Assembly: GCF_937876455.1 (NCBI RefSeq)
Contig: NZ_CALFIG010000087.1
Location: forward strand, 1 to 6,363
Length of the DNA stretch: 6,363 nt
Reading direction: 5' to 3'
Source of the DNA: an uncultured Flavobacterium sp.
Lineage (GTDB): Bacteria; Bacteroidota; Bacteroidia; Flavobacteriales; Flavobacteriaceae
Each line of letters opens with the position of its first letter. The stretch's first letter is position 1. This document shows positions 1-4,531 of this stretch, piece after piece. The notes under the pieces were generated by a model that worked only from the letters and a program-made list of their open reading frames with translations, was not told the DNA's origin and ran no database searches. A program made the position numbers and the translations under genes.

Positions 1-2
1 AC

Positions 3-629
3 AACACAGAAGCAATACAAGCCTTAGAGGCTGCAATCAAACAAGGAAACGAAGTGCTTAACCAGCTTAAAGAAAGTGAACCTAAAGAGGGGGAGTGGTA
101 TGAGTTACAAGGCCGATTTTTTCCTTTTATAATTAAATTCAAATCTAAAAGTAATAGGACAGATGTTGCGGGTGTTATTGAACGTGGTGGCGAATTGAGA
201 GCGAAAAAAGTGCCCGATACAACAGGGTTCAATCTTAAATCTTTCGTTTGCCGTAATATCAAATTTGGTTCAACAATTCACACAGACGAATGGTGGGGGT
301 ACAACGGATTATCAGCCGCTTTTAAACATGGTGTAATAAAGCACAATCAGGGCGAATACGTTAATGGCGATACCCACACAAACACATTAGAGGGCTTTTG
401 GTCGTTACTTAAACGCGGGGTTGTAGGTATTTACCATTCGATGAGCGACAAACACTTACAGCGTTATATTGATGAATTTGTATTCCGTTACAATACCCGT
501 AACCATTCGGAAAGCGATAGATTTAATTTGATGTTAAGCAATATCGGTACTCACATTTCATACAACCAATTAATAAATGCAAGAGATAATAGAAAAGTGG
601 AAGCTAAACAAGGGGCTTTTGGCTTCTAA
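3..629 (+). CDS. IS1595/ISXO2-like transposase, C-terminal half fused to a foreign N-terminus (partial)
   Basis: The frame is open from the left edge; a GTG at 54 is one possible start, but no stop precedes it, so the true start may lie outside. From about nt 150 onward the protein matches the ISXO2-like DDE domain of IS1595-family transposases: VIERGGELRAKKVPDT, then HTDEWWGYNGL with the second catalytic Asp (codon 285-287), then GEYVNGDTHTNTLEGFWSLLKRG with the catalytic Glu, then HLQRYIDEFVFRYNTRN. The family normally has a zinc ribbon and a DExxxGG block with the first catalytic Asp before this region. Neither is present. The preceding ~50 residues (EAIQALEAAIKQGNEV, then GEWYELQGRFFPF) resemble no transposase I know and look like the start of an unrelated small protein. 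No other frame upstream restores the missing part. I infer an inactive fusion made by deletion or recombination, or an assembly join. The transposase assignment itself is secure. Confidence 0.85.
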   Translation, partial: NTEAIQALEAAIKQGNEVLNQLKESEPKEGEWYELQGRFFPFIIKFKSKSNRTDVAGVIERGGELRAKKVPDTTGFNLKSFVCRNIKFGSTIHTDEWWGYNGLSAAFKHGVIKHNQGEYVNGDTHTNTLEGFWSLLKRGVVGIYHSMSDKHLQRYIDEFVFRYNTRNHSESDRFNLMLSNIGTHISYNQLINARDNRKVEAKQGAFGF

Positions 630-801
630 AATGGAAATGCCGTTAGGCACTTTCTGTAACAAATTAAGTCCAAAGCACCCGACAAAATTTAGTGAGCAGG
701 AAATAATAAAGCTCAAAGGCGTGTTAATCGAACTCCGTAACGACTTAGATAGTGTTACGGACATTGATTTTAACGAAGCCTTGAGTGCAATAGTGAAATA
801 A
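577..801 (+). CDS. small HTH-like protein accompanying the IS1595 transposase
   Basis: This 74-residue protein starts at ATG 577 inside the transposase 3' end and overlaps it by 53 nt in another frame. It contains LNKGLLASKMEMPLGTFCNKL (about residues 10-30), which reads like a Cro/XRE-type helix-turn-helix: a helix, a turn at MPLG and a recognition helix. An acidic and basic helical tail follows (EIIKLKGVLIELRNDLD). I recall similar small proteins next to IS1595-type transposases in Bacteroidetes, so it may be a passenger or regulatory gene of the element; that is memory, not a search. The overlap suggests translational coupling to the transposase. The antisense frame over the same DNA (570-839) has low-complexity hydrophobic content and is not credible. 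Function is inferred only from the fold-like pattern. Confidence 0.65.
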   Translation: MQEIIEKWKLNKGLLASKMEMPLGTFCNKLSPKHPTKFSEQEIIKLKGVLIELRNDLDSVTDIDFNEALSAIVK

Positions 802-804
802 AAT

Positions 805-827
805 TTTGAAAATAGGAAATTTTCAAA
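805..827 (+). terminator. AT-rich hairpin after the IS genes (possible weak terminator)
   Basis: TTTGAAAAT (805-813) and ATTTTCAAA (819-827) form a perfect 9-bp inverted repeat around the 5-nt loop AGGAA, starting 4 nt after the stop codon at 801. The stem has little GC and no clear T-run follows, so termination would be weak. It could instead be a feature of the IS end. Confidence 0.35.
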
Positions 828-861
828 TGAAAAATACAAACAGGTTAAATAAGTATATAGT

Positions 862-869
862 TACCTTTG
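862..869 (+). promoter_or_regulatory. possible -7 promoter element for the rightward small-gene block
   Basis: TACCTTTG is an exact match to the Bacteroidetes -7 consensus TAnnTTTG. It lies about 90 nt before the ATG at 958, in the intergenic stretch 802-957. No TTTG is present at the expected -33 position (about 839-842), so this is a half-supported promoter. The rest of 870-957 is AT-rich with no recognised element. Confidence 0.3.
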
Positions 870-957
870 TTTATTATTCTGTATAGAAATGACCAAATAA
901 CACACTATTACCAAACTGTAATATAATTTGTAACTTTATAAATATAACCAACCCGTT

Positions 958-1317
958 ATGAAAACCTATAAACCACATGCGGTGAAGCCGCACACAACAC
1001 TAGAACTCCAAATCCTAGTCTCAGGAATTATTAAAATGGCTCTGAGAGAAGGACGAATAAACGAACTTCATGACATTGAATTTTCGGTGGTGAATAAACT
1101 GCTTAACTTTGATAAAGGATTTGATGATTTTGAGATCACTATCTGGTGGGATAAATATTGGCTTGAAGACGTTGGATTTTCGTCCGCCGATTCTGACAAA
1201 GATTCTAATCGTACCTACGAAACTAGTATCTGGAATCCAACAGACGGCATGGATGACCTGATTAGTAAACTAGATAACATGCTTGGAGAAATAATTATAC
1301 CTAATTTTGTAAGATAA
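958..1317 (+). CDS. hypothetical protein, first gene of the rightward block
   Basis: A 119-residue protein that I do not recognise. It is soluble, with no signal peptide or membrane segment. It has a helical N-terminal half (LELQILVSGIIKMALREGRI, then a predicted helix around HDIEFSVVNKLLNF). A Trp-rich, acidic stretch follows (ITIWWDKYWLEDVG, about residues 61-74), then a Ser/Asp-rich linker and a final amphipathic helix (MDDLISKLDNMLGEII). The ATG at 958 is the first in frame after the AT-rich intergenic region and has no Shine-Dalgarno sequence, as is usual in Bacteroidetes. The next gene begins 9 nt after its stop, which indicates co-transcription. Size and setting fit accessory genes of Bacteroidetes phages. 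The opposite-strand frames over its 3' end are shadows. Confidence 0.7.
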   Translation: MKTYKPHAVKPHTTLELQILVSGIIKMALREGRINELHDIEFSVVNKLLNFDKGFDDFEITIWWDKYWLEDVGFSSADSDKDSNRTYETSIWNPTDGMDDLISKLDNMLGEIIIPNFVR

Positions 1318-1326
1318 ACTCGATTT

Positions 1327-1569
1327 ATGAAAGTAAAAAGAATAGCGCCTTGTTGCCCCCTGTGTGAAGTTGGAATGGAACAAGGGAAAGTGTACGAAGC
1401 AACTTCGACAATCATTTGTCCTAAAGGCATTAGCCATTATCATTTGAATGGGTTTGAATACGCCTATATGTGTGAGAGATTTGAAATAGTGGACGATGGC
1501 TTTTCCGATGAAACTTTGGAAAAAGTGAAAGAAGAAATTGAAAAGGAACAATTAGAAAAAGTTTTATGA
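1327..1569 (+). CDS. small cysteine-containing protein, possible zinc-binding/SH3-like phage protein
   Basis: An 80-residue protein. It has a CCPLC cluster at residues 9-13 with further Cys at 31 and 49 and His at 37 and 39, which could bind a metal. GKVYEATSTIICPKG, then a C-terminal ERFEIVDD, has the shape of small phage proteins in which a short beta barrel ends in an (E/K)RFxxV strand. A charged helix (DETLEKVKEEIEKEQLEKVL) closes the protein. Its stop overlaps the start of the next gene by ATGA at 1566-1569, a sign of translational coupling. Barrel and metal binding are inferred from pattern only, and no enzyme motif is visible. Confidence 0.7.
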   Translation: MKVKRIAPCCPLCEVGMEQGKVYEATSTIICPKGISHYHLNGFEYAYMCERFEIVDDGFSDETLEKVKEEIEKEQLEKVL

Positions 1570-1787
1570 TAACGCGCGCCTTCTTCCCTAATCCACGGTT
1601 TAATTTTATGTCTTATTCTAATGGACAACTAACTATAAGCTTTAAAAGAGGTAATGAGAGAGTGTATGAATGCGAACCAAGCTTAGCTTATGAGCTGTAC
1701 TACTGTAGTAATTCATCCGCCGAACTTTCAGTGTATGCAAATAAAATAAAAGGAAAATTAAAAGTATTAAATGTAAAACAAGTGTAA
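1566..1787 (+). CDS. KTSC-domain protein
   Basis: A 73-residue protein that matches the KTSC domain pattern from about residue 14 to the end: SYSNGQLTISFKRGNERVYE, then a helix (SLAYELYYCSNSSAELSVYANKIKGKL). The domain is known as a short stand-alone protein in phages and bacteria and as a C-terminal appendage of some lysyl-tRNA synthetases. It is thought to bind nucleic acid, but its role is not settled. The start overlaps the previous stop (ATGA), and the next gene begins 2 nt after its stop. I am fairly confident of the family and have no evidence for a specific function. Confidence 0.65.
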   Translation: MITRAFFPNPRFNFMSYSNGQLTISFKRGNERVYECEPSLAYELYYCSNSSAELSVYANKIKGKLKVLNVKQV

Positions 1788-1789
1788 TT

Positions 1790-2104
1790 ATGGAAAATTG
1801 GAAATCAAATATTCCGCCGTTTTATATCGGTCAAAAAGTGATAGGAATATTAAACAGGTTTACGGGAAAAACTTACATTGTAAAAGATATAATTAAACAG
1901 CCGTGTGGATGCTGTTGGGGTATCAACGTGGGAACTTATCCGTTAACTGAAAAAATGGAGTGCGCTCTTTGCGGAAAAGAATGGATAAATACTGGGCACT
2001 ATGACCACGACTGTTTTGCTCCAGTCCAAGAATCGGCTATTCCATCACTTACTCTTGAGAAAATAAAAGAAACTGAAAAAGAAGAAATACTAATACCTAA
2101 TTGA
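1790..2104 (+). CDS. cysteine-rich small protein with PPFYIGQKV start, probable zinc-binding phage protein
   Basis: A 104-residue protein. The N-terminus (PPFYIGQKVIGILN, residues 9-22) followed by GKTYIVKDI reads as a small beta barrel. A cysteine cluster follows: CGCC at 39-42, CALC at 58-61, then H70, H73 and C75 close to the FAP (76-78) that often ends this kind of domain. CxCC plus CxxC makes one or two structural zinc sites likely. The last 25 residues form a charged helix (LEKIKETEKEE). I associate the layout of F/Y-x-GQ-x-V start, Cys pairs and a terminal FAP with Bacteroidetes phage and prophage proteins of unknown role. It lies 2 nt after the KTSC gene and 1 nt before the next. Confidence 0.7.
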   Translation: MENWKSNIPPFYIGQKVIGILNRFTGKTYIVKDIIKQPCGCCWGINVGTYPLTEKMECALCGKEWINTGHYDHDCFAPVQESAIPSLTLEKIKETEKEEILIPN

Positions 2105-2105
2105 T

Positions 2106-2279
2106 ATGCTGTCGATTAAATTAAAATTAGAAAACATACAAACAAAACGCGCTGCACAAATTTGGCTTGCAATTTTATGTGGTCAATACGCGGTTATGCC
2201 TTGGTGGAGGTTTAAATCCAAAAAAGAAGCATGGAAACAAATAACTTATCTGTCTGAAAAATTTAATATTGAATTATAA
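2106..2279 (+). CDS. 57-residue hypothetical protein between two packed genes
   Basis: An ATG at 2106, 1 nt after the preceding stop, opens a 57-residue frame that ends with TAA at 2277-2279. The next gene's ATG begins on the last base of that stop (TAATG). The perfect fit into the gap, with coupled junctions on both sides, is the main evidence that it is real. The protein is basic (IQTKRAAQ, WRFKSKKEAWKQ) with a mildly hydrophobic, Trp-containing centre (IWLAILCGQYAVMPWW) that is too short and mixed to be called a membrane segment with confidence. I recognise no family. Confidence 0.6.
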   Translation: MLSIKLKLENIQTKRAAQIWLAILCGQYAVMPWWRFKSKKEAWKQITYLSEKFNIEL

Positions 2280-2596
2280 TGGAAGACTATTTAGTAAATA
2301 AAACTATCCGCGCAGCTTTTAATAAAGCTCAGTTGAATATTCGCCTTGAGGCAATATCTCAAATATTTAAGTCTTATGACAAAATGGTGGAACTAGGTGT
2401 ACAGCATTACATCAATTTAACATCTATTGACCGTTTTTACAACGATGAATTTGATCGGCTAATGAACATGGAAATTGAAGAGCTTCACAAATACGTAGAG
2501 GCTTTAGATTGTGAGCTAGGACGATGCCTTGTTACTATTAACGACTATTACAATTCAGAAGACACTAAGGATATTCCCGGATTTCCTTTTAAATAA
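2279..2596 (+). CDS. hypothetical helical protein
   Basis: A 105-residue protein that I do not recognise. It is mostly helical and acidic (IRLEAISQIFKSYDKMVELG, then a stretch from FDRLMNMEIEELHKYVEALD), with a Pro/Gly C-terminus (DIPGFPFK). There is no membrane segment and no cysteine cluster; C79 and C84 are isolated. The start overlaps the preceding stop as TAATG, and the next gene begins 1 nt after its stop. It belongs to the same rightward transcript. Confidence 0.65.
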   Translation: MEDYLVNKTIRAAFNKAQLNIRLEAISQIFKSYDKMVELGVQHYINLTSIDRFYNDEFDRLMNMEIEELHKYVEALDCELGRCLVTINDYYNSEDTKDIPGFPFK

Positions 2597-2597
2597 T

Positions 2598-2891
2598 ATG
2601 ACAAGCCATCCACGAGAACCAATAAAATATACCTGTCCAGACATAAACAGGTATATAAAATACATTAAAAATGTACTTGTAAAAGATAGGGAATTAGATA
2701 AAATGGATGAGTCTGAAATTAGAGAAGCCGCATCTCAAATGAATTCTCAACTTGAAGAATGTATTGATTGGTTAGAGGAATTAAGAAAATCAAACCACGA
2801 ACTTAGAGAGTGGGGCATAACAGAAGCTAATAATGTAGATGACCTTGAATTGGAGTTAAAATCTATTGAAGACAAAACCCCTATCCCTTAA
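2598..2891 (+). CDS. hypothetical acidic coiled-coil-like protein, last gene of the rightward block
   Basis: I chose the ATG at 2598, 1 nt after the previous stop, which gives 97 residues. The in-frame extension back to 2529 would lie inside the previous gene and adds a 23-residue out-of-frame shadow. The protein begins with a short polar stretch and IKYTCPDINRYI. It then forms a long charged helix (ASQMNSQLEECIDWLEELRK, about residues 46-65) and continues with HELREWG and an acidic tail. I associate a YTCPxI opening followed by LEELRxxNxxLRxWG with accessory proteins of Bacteroidetes phages of unknown function. Its stop at 2889-2891 overlaps the 3' end of the convergent gene. Confidence 0.65.
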   Translation: MTSHPREPIKYTCPDINRYIKYIKNVLVKDRELDKMDESEIREAASQMNSQLEECIDWLEELRKSNHELREWGITEANNVDDLELELKSIEDKTPIP

Positions 2892-3204
2892 TCAACACAT
2901 CGGTCATTTCGTTTAAACCTTGATATATAGGCGGAAACGTGATTAACTTTCCGTCTTTTTCTATTATACCCTTATCCACTAATCTTTTTGTAGTGGTGAT
3001 TAAATGACCGATGTTTAATTTAAGTGTCGCCGCGATGTTTTTATTGATTATCGACGAGATGGTGAGAATGCCATTATCCGAATACTGGATCAATTCACTC
3101 AACACTTTAACCTCGGTTGAATTAAGCTCTTTGCCTTGAATAAAGACCATTAGAGCCACTTTCTTCTCTAAATTGAAGTTTGGTAGCTTAATTACTTTTC
3201 TCAT
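2881..3204 (-). CDS. winged-helix DNA-binding-like protein, last gene of the leftward block
   Basis: A 107-residue protein with a winged-helix pattern: helix 1 at LNSTEVKVLSELIQYS (27-42), helix 2 around SSIINKNIAATL (50-61), a recognition helix at NIGHLITTTKRLVDKG (64-79), and a short wing (IIEKDGKLITFPP, 80-92). The NFNLEKKVALMVFI opening followed by an LxxxExxVL helix resembles small phage proteins of this fold found in Bacteroidetes phages. DNA binding is likely but the target is unknown. The start lies 17 nt inside the upstream gene, so translation is coupled. The 3' end overlaps the convergent gene by 11 bp. Confidence 0.65.
   Translation of the reverse strand: MRKVIKLPNFNLEKKVALMVFIQGKELNSTEVKVLSELIQYSDNGILTISSIINKNIAATLKLNIGHLITTTKRLVDKGIIEKDGKLITFPPIYQGLNEMTDVLIKG
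2897..3014. repeat. 13-bp perfect inverted repeat within the winged-helix gene
   Basis: ACATCGGTCATTT (2897-2909) and AAATGACCGATGT (3002-3014) are exact reverse complements separated by 92 bp. Both lie in the 3' half of the leftward winged-helix gene. They could pair as a long-range stem in its mRNA or act as a protein site. The match may also be chance. Confidence 0.5.
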
Positions 3205-3421
3205 TGCTTAAAATTAACTCTATAGCTTTCTGAGTAGTTAATAAATGATTCTCATTGTAAGTATCCATTAATAAGATATATTCTTTAGTAGTGAGCGGAC
3301 GGTCTAGTTCCTTTTCAACATCCCATATCCACATTTCAAATAGTTCATCGTGGCGTTTGCGGGAATAAATTAAAATAATCGAGAGTACTACAAGAAATAG
3401 TGCAGTGATAAAATAGGTCAT
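3188..3421 (-). CDS. small single-pass membrane protein
   Basis: A 77-residue protein. Residues 4-19 (FITALFLVVLSIILIY) form one membrane helix at the very N-terminus, followed by SRKRH. By the positive-inside rule, this places the C-terminal ~55 residues in the cytoplasm. That tail is soluble and helical (ELFEMWIWDVEKELDRPLT, then KEYILLMDTYNEN). It has no cleavage site or lipobox. The start overlaps the upstream gene by ATGA, and the stop lies 17 nt inside the next gene. I recognise no family. The predicted topology argues against an Rz-type spanin, whose bulk is periplasmic. Confidence 0.65.
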   Translation of the reverse strand: MTYFITALFLVVLSIILIYSRKRHDELFEMWIWDVEKELDRPLTTKEYILLMDTYNENHLLTTQKAIELILSNEKSN

Positions 3422-3678
3422 AAATGTAAAAGTGCTTTTATATGTTCATTATATCGAATAAAAATTTCTTGGTACGCTTTTCGTTCTTCTTCGTTAGTTG
3501 ATTTAAAATAAGCCAAACACACTTCTCTTCTTGAGTTAAAATGAGTAAGTAGATTAATCTTAACCCCGGGCTCATATATATAATCAACAAGAGCAACTGT
3601 ATAATCTATCTTAGAACATACGGCCATCATTTCTTTTATCTTTTCTTCTTTAAGAAAATCTTCTGATATGCTTCCCAT
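3418..3678 (-). CDS. hypothetical soluble protein
   Basis: An 86-residue protein that I do not recognise. It has a charged N-terminal helix (EDFLKEEKIKEMMAVCSK), a central mixed region (DYTVALVDYIYEPGVKINLL) that could be strands, and a C-terminal amphipathic helix (NEEERKAYQEIFIRYNEHIK). There is no membrane segment or catalytic motif. It shares one base with the upstream stop and start junction at 3678 and overlaps the downstream membrane gene by ATGA at 3418-3421, so it is part of the same polycistronic transcript. Confidence 0.6.
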   Translation of the reverse strand: MGSISEDFLKEEKIKEMMAVCSKIDYTVALVDYIYEPGVKINLLTHFNSRREVCLAYFKSTNEEERKAYQEIFIRYNEHIKALLHL

Positions 3679-4049
3679 TACTTGTTTTTAAAATGATTAC
3701 GTATTTTTTGCGCGTTGGCTATATCTAAACTGTCATTCGAGTAATTGATCTGAATATCCACCATATCATTTAATCGTGCTACAGAGTCAATTAAGGCCTT
3801 TTCTTGGCAATTATAGAAATGAGTGATAGCTTCTCTATTCACTACATGACTTAAGCCCATTCCTATTGCTATTCCGCCCAACATACACATTGAACAGCCT
3901 ATTATTGTTGATTTGATTATTTTGTTGCTTATCTCTTTTTCTTTCATTTTCTTTATTTTTCTTTTTTCTGCTTGTGTTAATTTATTAAGAACAACCTGAT
4001 TTAAAACTTTTGGCGGAGCACCTTCGAATTTATACCACGTCAGCTTCAT
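3678..4049 (-). CDS. single-pass membrane protein with basic cytoplasmic N-terminus
   Basis: A 123-residue protein. Residues 26-46 are strongly basic (AEKRKIKKMKEKEISNKIIK). A Gly-rich membrane helix follows at about 47-68 (STIIGCSMCMLGGIAIGMGL). The charge pattern predicts N-in topology, with the last ~55 residues outside the cytoplasm. That part has a long helix around CQEKALIDSVARLNDMVDIQ. N-in topology with a helical periplasmic tail is loosely like an inner-membrane spanin, but nothing specific supports that. It is coupled by ATGA to the upstream winged-helix gene. I recognise no family. Confidence 0.6.
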   Translation of the reverse strand: MKLTWYKFEGAPPKVLNQVVLNKLTQAEKRKIKKMKEKEISNKIIKSTIIGCSMCMLGGIAIGMGLSHVVNREAITHFYNCQEKALIDSVARLNDMVDIQINYSNDSLDIANAQKIRNHFKNK

Positions 4050-4531
4050 TTCTTATATGTATATCCTTTTTTCTTACTTTCCAAAAATTTCGCGACTAAA
4101 GATAGGTATAAATCCCGCACTTCCTCTAATGTGCCTGTTTGATATTTATCCTGAATTTGATTGAAGTTTTTCACACTTATAACATCAGTTTGATATGAGA
4201 GCAGGGGGTTAAGCATCCATATGTATTTCTTCTTGCATCTTATAATCAATCCTTGTTGCTCTAAATTAATAAAAGATCGGCGGTGCAATCCCTCAGTCAT
4301 TCTAAATCCAATTCCTGCTTGATATTCTTCAAAAGCTGCTATTCTAGCTTTTTCAAATTGTTTCATTAAATGCGCGGAGTATTTAAAAGTGTTGTCTGCG
4401 TCTGTTTGATACACTAAGAAGTTAAGCAGAGCAAGTTCATTGGATGGTAACCACAAAGCTAGATTACAAAAATGCTTAGTCATCACCCGGCGATGTTTAC
4501 TCACTTTAAGAGGAGGGAAGTTTGGTTTCAT
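4046..4531 (-). CDS. winged-helix protein, RepL-like pattern (replication or regulation)
   Basis: A 161-residue protein with a probable winged-helix core: LPSNELALLNFLVYQTD (28-44) as helix 1, a charged helix around 55-70, then LHRRSFINLEQQGLIIRCKK (82-101) as recognition helix and turn into the wing, ending in KYIWMLNPLL. A helix followed by GLIxR and a strand ending in LNP resembles the C-terminal part of plasmid RepL-type proteins and of phage winged-helix regulators. This points to DNA binding without telling replication from regulation. The basic N-terminus (KVSKHRRVMTKH) fits DNA contact. It follows the ATPase gene with an ATGA overlap, so the two proteins are probably made together. 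Confidence 0.6.
   Translation of the reverse strand: MKPNFPPLKVSKHRRVMTKHFCNLALWLPSNELALLNFLVYQTDADNTFKYSAHLMKQFEKARIAAFEEYQAGIGFRMTEGLHRRSFINLEQQGLIIRCKKKYIWMLNPLLSYQTDVISVKNFNQIQDKYQTGTLEEVRDLYLSLVAKFLESKKKGYTYKK

Larger units (their letters stand above)
150..830 (+). mobile_element. IS1595-family insertion sequence remnant (right-hand part)
   Basis: The element is inferred from the truncated transposase and the small gene that overlaps its end. The left part of the element (its terminal repeat, zinc ribbon and first catalytic Asp) is absent, so terminal inverted repeats cannot be paired and the right end cannot be fixed. It should lie somewhere between the stop at 801 and the first phage-like gene at 958. 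The left boundary near 150 is where transposase similarity begins. No target-site duplication could be identified. Confidence 0.55.

Noticed and set aside
570..839. 89-residue minus-strand frame
   Set aside because: It is antisense to the transposase end and the HTH-like gene, and its Phe/Ser-rich low-complexity composition is typical of a shadow.
1215..1551. Two minus-strand frames (1215-1430 and 1270-1551)
   Set aside because: Both lie antisense to well-packed plus-strand genes, overlap each other and show no domain.
2529..2597. N-terminal extension of the 2598-2891 gene
   Set aside because: It lies wholly inside the previous gene in another frame; the ATG at 2598 fits the 1-nt spacing used throughout the block.
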